This document shows, one piece after another, positions 24,868-33,326 of a DNA stretch of 64,000 nt (positions are counted from its first letter, which is position 1; every line of letters starts with the position of its first letter). A program made the translations under genes and the position numbers. Where the stretch lies: NCBI GenBank assembly GCA_944389105.1, contig CALXLD010000022.1, positions 124,001 through 188,000 of the forward strand, given 5' to 3'. The stretch is from an uncultured Spirochaetaceae bacterium (lineage in GTDB: Bacteria; Spirochaetota; Spirochaetia; Sphaerochaetales; Sphaerochaetaceae). The notes beneath the pieces are model-generated. The model searched no databases and was not told where the DNA came from. It saw only the letters and a program-made list of their open reading frames with translations.

Positions 24868-26655
24868 ATGGAAGAAGCATTCATGCAGCGGACAGCCACA
24901 TGCGGTAGCCTCAGAGCTGCAGATGAAGGAAAGACAGTTGTACTCAACGGATGGGTGCATAGAAACAGAAACCACGGAGCTCTTCATTTCATTAATCTTC
25001 GTGATCGCTATGGTATTACGCAGGTAGTCGTCGACGATGATGCTGATGACAGTCTTCAGAAAGCGGCCAATGACCTCAAGCTTGAATACTGTATTGCTGT
25101 ACGCGGCATAGTCCGTCGCCGTCCTGATGAGATGATCAACCCGGACATGCAGACAGGGGAAATAGAAGTCAAGGCTGAGAAGATAGAGATACTCTCGAAG
25201 TGTGACACTCTCCCCTTCATGATTGATGAGGAGAACAATTCCAGAGAAGACCTCAGACTTAAATACCGTTATCTCGATCTCCGCTGCTTCGGCATGCAGA
25301 AGAGAATAATGATGAGGCATCAGATAGTCCGTGCCATAAGAGAATACTTCTATAACACAGACTTCCTCGAGATAGAGACACCGACTCTTATCCGCAGCAC
25401 ACCGGAAGGAGCCCGTGACTTCCTTGTACCTTCCAGAATATATCCTGGGAAGTTCTTTGCACTGCCTCAGTCCCCTCAGCTTTACAAGCAGCTTCTGATG
25501 GTCTCCGGATTTGACAAGTATTTCCAGATAGCACGCTGCTACAGAGACGAAGACCCAAGAGGTGACAGACAGCTTGAATTCACCCAGCTTGATATCGAGA
25601 TGAGCTACGTAAAGCGCGATGACGTACTTGCCCTGATGGAGGATCTCTTCGGAAGCGTATTCAGGAAGGTCCTTAATGTTGAGCTTCCAGCTCATTTCAG
25701 ACGTCTTACATATCATGATGCGATGAACACATACGGCTGTGATAAGCCGGACCTCAGATTCGGCGTGGAGATCAAGGACGCATCATCCTTTGCGGCAAAG
25801 TCATCATTCAAGGCTTTCACTGATACGCTGGCAGAGGGAGGTTATGTCAAATACCTCGTTGCACCGAGAACTGAGGGACATGAATACACAAGAAAATATC
25901 TTTCAGAGCTTGAAAGCGCTGCAAAAATCTACGGTGCCCATGGCCTGGCATGGATGAAGTGCGAGAATAAAAGCATCAGAGGAGGAGTTTCCAAGTTCTT
26001 CCAGGGAATGGAGAAAGAAGTTCTTGCAGAAACCGGTGCAGAAGATGGAGACGTAATCCTTCTTATTGCGGAGAAAGACTGGAAGAAATGCTGCACATCA
26101 ATGGGAGCTGTACGTTCACGCCTTGGTGCGGATCTCGGCATCATCAGACCAGGATTTGAATTCTGCTGGATCATCGACTTCCCTCTCTTTGAATACAATG
26201 AGGATGAAGGACACTGGGAAGCTGCGCATCATATGTTCTCAATGCCGCAGGCTGAGTACATTGAGACACTTGAATCCGACCCAGGTTCTGTAAAGGGAGA
26301 CCTGTATGATCTTGTTCTAAATGGCTATGAACTTGCCTCAGGCTCAATAAGAATCCATGATGTAGAGCTCCAGAAGAGAATCTTCAGGATCTGCAATATC
26401 CCAGATGAAGTTTCAAAGGAGCGTTTCGGCTTCCTTCTTGATGCCTTCCGCTTCAGCCCACCACCACATGGAGGAATCGCTCCGGGAATCGACAGGCTCT
26501 GCATGATTATCGCAGATGAGCAGTCAATCAAGGAAGTCATCGCATTCCCGAAGAATACTGCTGCGCTCTCTCCGATGGATGACAGCCCTTCATATGTAGA
26601 GGAGAAGCAGCTGGAAGAACTCCATCTCTCCATTGTTCAGGAAGAGAAGAAATGA
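24868..26655 (+). CDS. aspS: Aspartyl-tRNA synthetase
   Basis: A 595-residue class II synthetase of the bacterial type. N-terminal OB-fold anticodon domain (VVLNGWVHRNRNHG), motif 2 (FQIARCYRDEDPRGDRQLEF, about 211-230), an inserted GAD domain, and motif 3 near the C-terminus (GIAPGIDRLCMI). SPQLYKQLLM is the aspartate-site block. GGAGG stands 5 bases before the ATG. First gene of a unit with the flavoprotein (4-base overlap). Whether it is discriminating or non-discriminating (Asp/Asn) is not settled here. Confidence 0.97.
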   Translation: MEEAFMQRTATCGSLRAADEGKTVVLNGWVHRNRNHGALHFINLRDRYGITQVVVDDDADDSLQKAANDLKLEYCIAVRGIVRRRPDEMINPDMQTGEIEVKAEKIEILSKCDTLPFMIDEENNSREDLRLKYRYLDLRCFGMQKRIMMRHQIVRAIREYFYNTDFLEIETPTLIRSTPEGARDFLVPSRIYPGKFFALPQSPQLYKQLLMVSGFDKYFQIARCYRDEDPRGDRQLEFTQLDIEMSYVKRDDVLALMEDLFGSVFRKVLNVELPAHFRRLTYHDAMNTYGCDKPDLRFGVEIKDASSFAAKSSFKAFTDTLAEGGYVKYLVAPRTEGHEYTRKYLSELESAAKIYGAHGLAWMKCENKSIRGGVSKFFQGMEKEVLAETGAEDGDVILLIAEKDWKKCCTSMGAVRSRLGADLGIIRPGFEFCWIIDFPLFEYNEDEGHWEAAHHMFSMPQAEYIETLESDPGSVKGDLYDLVLNGYELASGSIRIHDVELQKRIFRICNIPDEVSKERFGFLLDAFRFSPPPHGGIAPGIDRLCMIIADEQSIKEVIAFPKNTAALSPMDDSPSYVEEKQLEELHLSIVQEEKK

Positions 26656-27767
26656 TTGATACGCTGATTATCGGAGGAGGAGCTGCGGGGCTGTATGCCT
26701 CATCACTCCTTCCCGATGCGGCGATTCTTGAAGCAAACAGCAGCTGTGGCAGGAAGCTCCTGCTGACAGGTGGCGGAAGATGCAATTATACCCACAGCAG
26801 TTCTGTCACTGATCTCCTTGAGCATTACCACGGAAGCCTTCCTTTCATCAGGAAGGTTCTTTATTCACACACTCCCGCAGATATAATCCAGAGAATGGAA
26901 AACCTCGGGGTCTTCCCAGAAGATGAGAATGGAAAGATCTTTCCGCGTTCCGGGAGGGCCGAAGATGTCCTTAACGCCCTTCTGCAGCATAATCCGAAGA
27001 TAATCCACGGCAAGGCCCTCTCGATAACAAAGGAAGAGGACGGATTTACTGTTGAGACGGAAAAAGCGGCAATAAGGGCCGGCAGAATACTTCTGGCTTC
27101 CGGAGGTAACGCATATCCTCATACAGGCTCTGACGGTTCTGGCTATCATCTTGCGAAATGCCTAGGGCATTCAGTCACCCCACCCCGACCGGCTTTGGCA
27201 GCAATCGCATTAGAGCCATCCCTGAAAGATGCAGAGGGAGTATCAATCGAGGCCGAGCTGAAGAAAGGGAAGAAAGCTGTACTAGGTATGGCCGTAATCA
27301 CAAAAAGAGGGATATCCGGACCTGCTTCAGAAGATTTCTCATACCTTCTCAGCGGGAAGGAGGAAATCACAATCCGCTTCGCGGATCCTGACATGAAAGC
27401 CCTCAGGAAGGAAAAAGGAGCGATGCTGCTGAAAAATGCTCTTCCTCTTCCCCCTCGCCTTGTGCAGGCACTCCTTGGCAGCATCGCAGAGAATAGGATC
27501 GGGAATATATCGAAAAAAGAAGAGCAGTACATATATGAAAGACTCTCAGGGTGTCATTTCAATGCTTATCCTATCCCAGCAAGCGCAATGTCCACAGCCG
27601 GAGGCATAAAAACAGCGGAGATCAATCCTGAGACAATGGAATCGAAACTGGTTCCCGGACTTTATTTTGCAGGAGACATAATCGATGTCGATGCAGATTG
27701 CGGAGGCTACAGTCTTACATGGGCCTTTGCAACAGCATTCATAGCGGCAAAAGCTCTGCGTAGATAA
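26652..27767 (+). CDS. HI0933/YhiN-family FAD-dependent oxidoreductase
   Basis: A 371-residue flavoprotein. LIIGGGAAGLYA (about 5-16) is the dinucleotide-binding motif, GRKLLLTGGGRCNYT (about 33-47) is the family's diagnostic box, and CGGYSLTWAFATAF near the end closes the FAD site. Members are widespread and often named aminoacetone oxidase or BaiN-like; the physiological substrate is usually unknown. ATGA overlap with aspS, so co-expressed, though no functional link is evident. Confidence 0.9.
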   Translation: MIDTLIIGGGAAGLYASSLLPDAAILEANSSCGRKLLLTGGGRCNYTHSSSVTDLLEHYHGSLPFIRKVLYSHTPADIIQRMENLGVFPEDENGKIFPRSGRAEDVLNALLQHNPKIIHGKALSITKEEDGFTVETEKAAIRAGRILLASGGNAYPHTGSDGSGYHLAKCLGHSVTPPRPALAAIALEPSLKDAEGVSIEAELKKGKKAVLGMAVITKRGISGPASEDFSYLLSGKEEITIRFADPDMKALRKEKGAMLLKNALPLPPRLVQALLGSIAENRIGNISKKEEQYIYERLSGCHFNAYPIPASAMSTAGGIKTAEINPETMESKLVPGLYFAGDIIDVDADCGGYSLTWAFATAFIAAKALRR

Positions 27768-27792
27768 TGCCTCTGTGTGCTATACTCTGGAT

Positions 27793-28173
27793 ATGGGACA
27801 GAAAAGAACAATTACTGCACATTTTACTTCGGAAAGACGTTTTTTCGAGAATGCCATCGGAAAAGAATTTGATTTCACCCAATCCACAGGGCCTTATGAA
27901 TATCTTTTAGGAGCGCTTTCCGGGTGTTTCTATTCAACGCTGGCTTCTTTTGACCATAAAGGCAGCTGGGGAGAGGTCGAAATCGAGGTCGTGGGAATAA
28001 AGCGCGATACAGTCCCGACAACTCTGGAGAAGACCACGCTCATAATAAAAGCCTCTGCAGTTGAAGACAGGGATGAATTCGAGAATCTCGTAAAGAAAGC
28101 AAGCGAGGACTGCTCGATATACAATACAATAAAAGCAGTAAGTGAGATGGAATGGAGAATAGAATACAGATAG
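27793..28173 (+). CDS. OsmC/Ohr-family protein
   Basis: About 126 residues. The central block LLGALSGCFYSTL (Cys about 52) and the C-terminal DCSIYNTIKAVSEM place it in the OsmC superfamily of thiol-dependent peroxide reductases, but the second Cys is in an unusual context, so peroxidase activity is not assured. The ATG at 27793 is 6 bases after an extended -10 (TGCTATACT, 27778-27786) with no ribosome binding site, so it is probably leaderless; a GTG-type start at 27775 would lie within the promoter. Confidence 0.8.
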   Translation: MGQKRTITAHFTSERRFFENAIGKEFDFTQSTGPYEYLLGALSGCFYSTLASFDHKGSWGEVEIEVVGIKRDTVPTTLEKTTLIIKASAVEDRDEFENLVKKASEDCSIYNTIKAVSEMEWRIEYR

Positions 28174-28670
28174 AACAGTCTATAGAGATCTTTGAATCCT
28201 TCAGAAAAGGAATGGAAGCTTATTTCATGCTTCCTGAGATTCCGAAGAATCTTAGGCCAAAGCATTCTGCCGTTTCAGCCAGAATCGCAGCCTCATTGCG
28301 GCCCTTATTCCCTCGTTCCGTATCTGTGGATATCGATCTTCTCGGTGCTGATATCCTTGTATGGAATGAAGAAGGCCCGCTTCTGGCTCTGTTCTGGTCT
28401 TCCTCCTATCTGGCAAAGGACAGGAAGAAGAAAGCCATAGCATTCCATGAGAAAGGGAACACCCCTCTTACTCTTGCATTCTCCCTCTTCCCTGATAAGG
28501 AAAAATTCCTCGTATAAAGAATAGAGAATGGATACATCGCTTATCTTCACATAAACAAAAACACCTTCTCTGAGGATGTGCTGAGAAGGTGCACCATAGA
28601 TGAAGGGAAAAATGACAACGGCCAGCTTCTGCTTCCCTTAAAGCAGAAACGGAGAAAACCTACTTCCTGA
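28152..28670 (+). pseudogene. Unknown gene interrupted by an in-frame TAA stop
   Basis: The first part (28152-28517, 121 residues, with VDIDLLGADILVWNEEG and LALFWSSSYLAKDRKKKA) stops at TAA 28515-28517. The same frame then stays open for 50 codons to a TGA at 28668 and reads as plausible protein (RIENGYIAYLHINKNTFSED). One base change, TAT or TAC to TAA at ...EKFLV-Y-RIENG, would explain it. The first half has a nuclease-like look (acidic residues on strands, then K-rich helix), but no family is recognised. The tail also overlaps the terminator of the opposite operon, which weakens the coding case. It overlaps the OsmC-like gene by 22 bases. Confidence 0.5.
28556..28591 (-). terminator. Terminator of the aldolase/transketolase operon
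   Basis: On the minus strand CACCTTCTC (28591-28583) pairs with GAGAAGGTG (28570-28562) around 12 bases, followed by TTTTTG. It lies about 70 bases past the last gene's stop at 28660. Confidence 0.75.
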
Positions 28671-29400
28671 CAGGATCAAGGACCCTTCCCTCTCCAATAA
28701 GCTTATACACAGCCCTCTTCTGCGCATCTTCTGCACCATTCCAGGGCTTATCCTTGTTCTCGCTCTTATACTTCTGAGTCATCCACCAGTCATCATGCTG
28801 TACACGGTCAAGATTCTTCTGCAGAAGCACTGCCATATCCTTTATGAACCCATCAAAATCATCACCGGAAAGAGCTTCTTTAGCGGTTTTTATCAGGGCT
28901 TCAGTATGATGCAGGCAGAAACCTTTTGATTCATTCAATGCCTTCCTGAAATCCTGATCATCCCTCCAGAGCGAAGCAACGGTATAGCAGTATCTAAGAA
29001 GCCGCTCTTCCATTCTTGAACAGATAAGGCAGCCCTTCTCCCTTGAATGAGCCGCCTCAAAAAGAGCCTCGGCGGCTTTCTCTGCTTTTCTGGCATTGCC
29101 AGCTCCCTGTATCTTTTCGATCAGAGGCGTGAAAATCCTCTTATTCTCTTCGTAATAGGTATCCATAGCAAGTGCAAGAGACTGTGGTTTCCCTCCTTCT
29201 GCAAGCATTGCTGAGTGGTGAGGGCAGAATCCATGCCTATTCATCTCAACTCTGACCTCCGGTGTCATTACAGCGGAGGAGAGATAGTATCTTACGCCAT
29301 CCTCCTCAGCCTTTTTCATCAGAGAGCAGATAAAGCACTCGCTATTTTCCTTTACGCCATCCCATACAGGGATTGTTTCCAGCTGAAGCTGTAATCTCAC
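28660..29400 (-). CDS. DUF6062-like cysteine/histidine-rich protein
   Basis: A 246-residue soluble protein with two similar halves, each with a CxxC and a later CxxHH: ECFICSLM (about 22-29) with GFCPHH (about 57-62), and GCLICSRM (about 123-130) with GFCLHH (about 163-168). This spacing suggests two metal sites, zinc or iron-sulfur. I relate it to DUF6062 by this pattern; function unknown. Last gene of an operon with aldolase and split transketolase, overlapping the latter by 4 bases. Confidence 0.7.
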   Translation of the reverse strand: MRLQLQLETIPVWDGVKENSECFICSLMKKAEEDGVRYYLSSAVMTPEVRVEMNRHGFCPHHSAMLAEGGKPQSLALAMDTYYEENKRIFTPLIEKIQGAGNARKAEKAAEALFEAAHSREKGCLICSRMEERLLRYCYTVASLWRDDQDFRKALNESKGFCLHHTEALIKTAKEALSGDDFDGFIKDMAVLLQKNLDRVQHDDWWMTQKYKSENKDKPWNGAEDAQKRAVYKLIGEGRVLDPVRK

Positions 29401-30344
29401 TTTCCAAGAAGCTCCTCTGCCTTTGCAGCTACATTTTCTGCCGTGAATCCGAATGCGGAAGACAGATACTTGAGATTACCGACTTCGCCGAATCTTTCAC
29501 CGACATTGACAAATCCCATCTTCACAGGATCAACAGCAGCAAGATGACCAGCTATCATCTCACCGATGCCTCCTGCATAGCGGCCATTCTCGCAGACCAG
29601 GACATGCCCTGTGCGCTTAGCGGCTTTTTCTATCAGGGCTGTATCAAGCGGCCTGATAGTATGAAGATCTATAACAGTTGCCCTGATGCCTTTCTCCGCC
29701 AGAAGCTTCTCTGCACCAAGCGCGGCATCTACCATCAGCGCACCTGTCGCGATGATAGCAATATCTTCTCCATCCTTGAGCTCAATGCCCTTTCCGAGCT
29801 CTATCTTATCCTCCGGCGTATATCTGAAGCAGATTCCTTTTCTCGGTGTTCTTATATAGGAAGAATGTCCATTCTCATATACCTGAAGAGTAAGCTCATA
29901 AAGCGACTGGGCATCTGAAGGTTCCACTATTACCATCCCCGGAATCTGTCTCATGAGAGCTATATCCTCAAATGGCATATGCGTTCCGCCATTATACTGT
30001 GCAGTAATTCCCGGGTCAGATCCTATTACATGAACAGTCTGATGTGTATAGCCGACTGAAATGAAAAGCTGATCATAATCACGGCGGGAGGCAAAGCATC
30101 CGAAGGAATGGATGAAAGGCACAAGTCCTGTTGAAGCAAGACCTGCGGCAACTCCTGCCATATTCGCCTCAGCTATTCCGCAGTTGAAGAAGCGATCAGG
30201 ATAAGCCTTCTGGAAAGCCGTCGACCCGATACAGGAAGAAAGGTCTGCATCAAGAAAGACTATCTCCGGATGCTTTTCTGCTAGATCAACAACTGCTCCG
30301 ATCACAGCTTCTTTATAGTGTGAGTATACATGTGCATCCTTCAT
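29397..30344 (-). CDS. Transketolase, C-terminal (pyrimidine-binding) subunit
   Basis: A 315-residue half-transketolase. It has the Pyr domain (FLDADLSSCIGS, RFFNCGIAEANMAGVAAGLA with the catalytic Glu that activates thiamine diphosphate) and the C-terminal domain (VIDLHTIRPLDTALI). It pairs with the product of the upstream gene to form the enzyme that moves two-carbon units between sugar phosphates. 4-base overlaps on both sides. Split transketolases are common in archaea and anaerobic bacteria. Confidence 0.93.
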   Translation of the reverse strand: MKDAHVYSHYKEAVIGAVVDLAEKHPEIVFLDADLSSCIGSTAFQKAYPDRFFNCGIAEANMAGVAAGLASTGLVPFIHSFGCFASRRDYDQLFISVGYTHQTVHVIGSDPGITAQYNGGTHMPFEDIALMRQIPGMVIVEPSDAQSLYELTLQVYENGHSSYIRTPRKGICFRYTPEDKIELGKGIELKDGEDIAIIATGALMVDAALGAEKLLAEKGIRATVIDLHTIRPLDTALIEKAAKRTGHVLVCENGRYAGGIGEMIAGHLAAVDPVKMGFVNVGERFGEVGNLKYLSSAFGFTAENVAAKAEELLGK

Positions 30345-31177
30345 TCTCTTCCCTCCCTCTCTTTCAGAGCCTTGATAGCTTCTTCAGCACCTTCCGGCGT
30401 GATAGGCATAGAATGATTGCTCTTTATTCCTTCTCCAGGTATATAGCCATAGCTCTTGATTGTATCCATGACAATCATATGTGGCATTCCATGGCACTGC
30501 TTTGCTGATTCTATGGCCTTCTCTATCTCCTCGAAGTCATGGCCGTTTATCTCATGCACATCCCATCCGAAGGATTTCCATCTTTCAGGAATATGTATCT
30601 GAGGAATGATATCCCTTGTATATCCATCGAGCTGCTGTCCGTTGAGATCAAGGAATGCAAAGAGGTTATCCAGCTTCCAGGCTCCGGCACTTTCTGCAGC
30701 TTCCCAGATCTGTCCTTCCTGTGACTCTCCGTCCCCTATGATGGTGAATGTCCTTGCATCAAGCTTCTTTACCCTCTGTCCGAGTGCAATGCCGACAGCA
30801 GCGGAAAAGCCCTGTCCAAGAGAACCGCCTGTGAAATCCACGCCTGGGGTCTTTGTCATATCACAATGAGAAGGAAGCTTTGTTCCGCCCTGGTTCAGCG
30901 TTGACAGCCAGGAAGATGAAAAGAATCCCTTTGAAGCAAGAGCTGCATAAACTGCCGGACCGGCATGTCCTTTAGAGACAACAAGCCTGTCCCTATCCTC
31001 TTTCTTCGGATTTTCCGGATCTACGTTCATTTCTCTGTAGTAAAGATATGAAAGAATCTCAACTATAGACATACTTCCGCCGATATGCCCCGAACCAAAT
31101 GAGGCAATCTCACGGATTGTGCTGCATCTTATCCCGAAAGCTTTATCCTTCAGCATTTCAAGGGTTGCTTTATCCAT
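30341..31177 (-). CDS. Transketolase, N-terminal (thiamine diphosphate-binding) subunit
   Basis: A 278-residue partner of the gene at 29397. SFGSGHIGGSMSIVE (about 27-41), SKGHAGPAVYAAL, GSLGQGFSAAVGIALG and the ThDP/Mg motif GDGESQEGQIWEAA (about 148-161) are all present. It starts 10 bases after the aldolase-like gene, so aldolase and transketolase are made together, consistent with pentose or short-chain sugar phosphate interconversion. Confidence 0.93.
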   Translation of the reverse strand: MDKATLEMLKDKAFGIRCSTIREIASFGSGHIGGSMSIVEILSYLYYREMNVDPENPKKEDRDRLVVSKGHAGPAVYAALASKGFFSSSWLSTLNQGGTKLPSHCDMTKTPGVDFTGGSLGQGFSAAVGIALGQRVKKLDARTFTIIGDGESQEGQIWEAAESAGAWKLDNLFAFLDLNGQQLDGYTRDIIPQIHIPERWKSFGWDVHEINGHDFEEIEKAIESAKQCHGMPHMIVMDTIKSYGYIPGEGIKSNHSMPITPEGAEEAIKALKEREGRE

Positions 31178-31187
31178 AATAAGTCTC

Positions 31188-31808
31188 CTATCTCATCAGG
31201 GCGATTCCAGCCCTTTCTTCTCCTGTTAATCCACGCACCCTGACAGTGCGCGAAAGATATGTAAGCTTTGCTGCCTGCTCAAGACATTCAAGCCTGTCGA
31301 ATGCAGCAAGAAGAGTCTCCCCGACTGCCAGTGCTCCATGATTTTCAAGAAGCAGCGCATTATTATGAAGGGCCTCCTCCGAAACAGCCTCAGCAAGCTC
31401 CTCTGTTCCCATTAAAGCATACGATACCTTCTTCACCTTATCCAGCAAAAACCAGTTCTCAGCAATAATGGATGTATCTATCTCATCCTCAGATGCAGAA
31501 AAAAGACATGAGAATAACGGATGGGAATGAACCACCGCCCCTGCATCTTTCCTCTTCAGATAAATAAGCCGATGCATCCCGCTTTCTATGCTCAGCTTTT
31601 TTCCCGGAGTGAGATTGGCACCATCCCTGATCCTGACCTCAGCTATGTCCTCAGCTGAAAGAGAAGCCTTGTCCTTGCCGGATGGGGTTATAAGCATTAT
31701 ATCTCCGGCCCTCATGCTTATATTCCCGCCCGTAGCTGTAGTAAGACCACGGTCATAACATCGTTTCATGAAGAGAGCAACTTCTCTCTTCCCTTCAATG
31801 ATATCCAT
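31188..31808 (-). CDS. Class II aldolase (fuculose-1-phosphate aldolase-like)
   Basis: A 206-residue zinc aldolase/epimerase-fold protein. TATGGNISMR (about 23-32), TPSGKDKASL, VVHSHPLF (zinc His pair, about 97) and LLENHGALAVG (about 154-164) are the family motifs. Likely substrates are fuculose-, rhamnulose- or ribulose-phosphate; not decidable. The ATG at 31808 follows a -10 (TAATAT) by six bases with TTGGGA upstream and lacks a ribosome binding site. First gene of a four-gene operon. Confidence 0.88.
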   Translation of the reverse strand: MDIIEGKREVALFMKRCYDRGLTTATGGNISMRAGDIMLITPSGKDKASLSAEDIAEVRIRDGANLTPGKKLSIESGMHRLIYLKRKDAGAVVHSHPLFSCLFSASEDEIDTSIIAENWFLLDKVKKVSYALMGTEELAEAVSEEALHNNALLLENHGALAVGETLLAAFDRLECLEQAAKLTYLSRTVRVRGLTGEERAGIALMR

Positions 31809-31852
31809 AGGAAAATATTAACACAGCTCGGCAGAATCCCAAATACACCCCA

Positions 31853-31892
31853 GACCAACCTGCAGATCTGTGGAAGGAACTGCAGGCCGGTC
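31853..31892. terminator. Hairpin downstream of the malic enzyme gene
   Basis: CCTGCAG (31859-31865) pairs with CTGCAGG (31880-31886), flanked by GACC/GGTC across a small internal loop. It lies just past the malic enzyme stop on the minus strand; no T run, so weakly supported as a terminator. Confidence 0.35.
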
Positions 31893-31900
31893 AGGAACCA

Positions 31901-33184
31901 TCATACCCAGTATTTCTCCATCCTTTTCCTGAGGCTCTCCCTGTATGCATCCCAGTCCGTTACAGGTTTTCTGGCAACACCATCCTCACAGGCGGCCTTA
32001 GCAACCGCCACAGCCTCATACTCTATAACCCTGGGATCAAATGGTTTCGGAACGATATACTCACGTCCAAATGAGAAATCCTTGCCGCCATACGCTTTCC
32101 TTACTTCTTCCGGAATCTCTTCTTTAGCAAGGGAGGCAAGTGCATGCGATGCAGCCATCTTCATATTCTCTGTTATTTTTGAGGCCCTTACATCGAGTGC
32201 CCCACGGAATATGAAGGGGAAGCCAAGGACATTGTTTATCTGATTAGGATAATCAGAACGGCCGGTAGCCATTATCACATCGGGTCTTGCAGCCTTTGCC
32301 TCCTCTGGCGTTATCTCTGGATCAGGATTAGCCATTGCGAAGACAATCGGATCAGGGTTCATCGTCTTAAGCATCTCTCCCTTCAGGCATCCAGCAACAG
32401 AAAGCCCCATGAAGACATCGGCACCATTGACAGCTTCTGCAAGAGTTCTCTTGTCTGTTTCTGCCGCGAACTCTGCTTTTTCTGCTGTCAAACCGTCTCT
32501 ACCCTCATAAATTACTCCACGGCTGTCAAGCATTATAAGGTTCTCTTTTCTTACTCCTGCAGCAATAAACATTCTGGCACAGCTTATTCCGGCAGCACCT
32601 GCTCCATTGACCACGACCTTCATCTCAGAAAGCTTTCTTCCTGTTATCTCCGCAGCATTCATAAGACCTGCTGTCGCTATTATTGCAGTTCCATGCTGAT
32701 CATCATGGAATACAGGGATATCACACTGCTTAATCAGTTCCTGCTCAATGTAAAAGCACTCAGGACCTTTTATATCCTCGAGATTTATTCCGCCGAATGT
32801 CGGAGAGATGGCTTTTACGATCTCAACTATTTTCGCCGGATCTTTTTCATCAATTTCGATATCAAAGACATCTATATCCGCAAATCTCTTGAAAAGAACA
32901 CCTTTTCCTTCCATTACAGGCTTTGAGGCCATTGCTCCCCTGTTTCCCAGACCAAGGATAGCAGTCCCATTGGATATCACGGCAACAAGGTTACCCTTGG
33001 ATGTATAGCGATAGGCATCCTCTGCGTTATCGGCAATACGAAGAACCGGTTTCGCAACCCCAGGCGTATATGCGAGGGAAAGATCCTCTGCCGTGCTGCA
33101 GGGCTTTGTCGGAACTACCGATACCTTTCCGGGAATCCCGTCCTTTTCATGATAATCCAGTGCTCTCTTCTCAAGATCATCCAT
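31901..33184 (-). CDS. NAD(P)-dependent malic enzyme
   Basis: A 427-residue oxidative decarboxylase turning malate into pyruvate and CO2. LAYTPGVAKPVL (about 37-48), GLGNRGAMASKPVMEGKG, ADIDVFDIEI, PVFHDDQHGTAI (about 157-168) and VVNGAGAAGIS (about 191-201) are the malic enzyme catalytic and dinucleotide motifs. It is the short bacterial form without the phosphotransacetylase domain of MaeB. AGGAGG lies before the start. Single gene; a LacI-type operator-like sequence lies upstream. Confidence 0.95.
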   Translation of the reverse strand: MDDLEKRALDYHEKDGIPGKVSVVPTKPCSTAEDLSLAYTPGVAKPVLRIADNAEDAYRYTSKGNLVAVISNGTAILGLGNRGAMASKPVMEGKGVLFKRFADIDVFDIEIDEKDPAKIVEIVKAISPTFGGINLEDIKGPECFYIEQELIKQCDIPVFHDDQHGTAIIATAGLMNAAEITGRKLSEMKVVVNGAGAAGISCARMFIAAGVRKENLIMLDSRGVIYEGRDGLTAEKAEFAAETDKRTLAEAVNGADVFMGLSVAGCLKGEMLKTMNPDPIVFAMANPDPEITPEEAKAARPDVIMATGRSDYPNQINNVLGFPFIFRGALDVRASKITENMKMAASHALASLAKEEIPEEVRKAYGGKDFSFGREYIVPKPFDPRVIEYEAVAVAKAACEDGVARKPVTDWDAYRESLRKRMEKYWV

Positions 33185-33271
33185 ATAAATCCTCCTAGCA
33201 GGAAACTACATAGTTACAGCTGCATGCTCCTATAGAGCGTGAAAAGTACGGCTTGGCACCTTTCCTCTCAA

Positions 33272-33293
33272 ATATACCAGATGATACGTTTCA
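33272..33293 (-). promoter_or_regulatory. Candidate LacI-type operator and -10 upstream of malic enzyme
   Basis: On the minus strand TGAAACGTATCA (33293-33282) is a near-palindrome with the central CG typical of LacI-family operators (TGAAACGTTTCA type, one mismatch). It is followed within a few bases by GTATAT/TATATT, a possible -10 for the gene starting at 33184. The LacI-family genes at 38867 and 63232 are possible binders. Suggestive only. Confidence 0.35.
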
Positions 33294-33326
33294 TCGTACA
33301 GGAGGAAACCGTGGCTGAGACTTCCG

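Noticed and set aside
28515-28517. Stop-codon read-through or selenocysteine in the split gene
   Set aside because: The codon is TAA, not TGA, and no recoding structure is apparent; a plain nonsense change is simpler.
33250-33270. Sigma-54 promoter (CTTGGCACC)
   Set aside because: There is no GC dinucleotide 12 bases after the GG, so the -12 element is absent.
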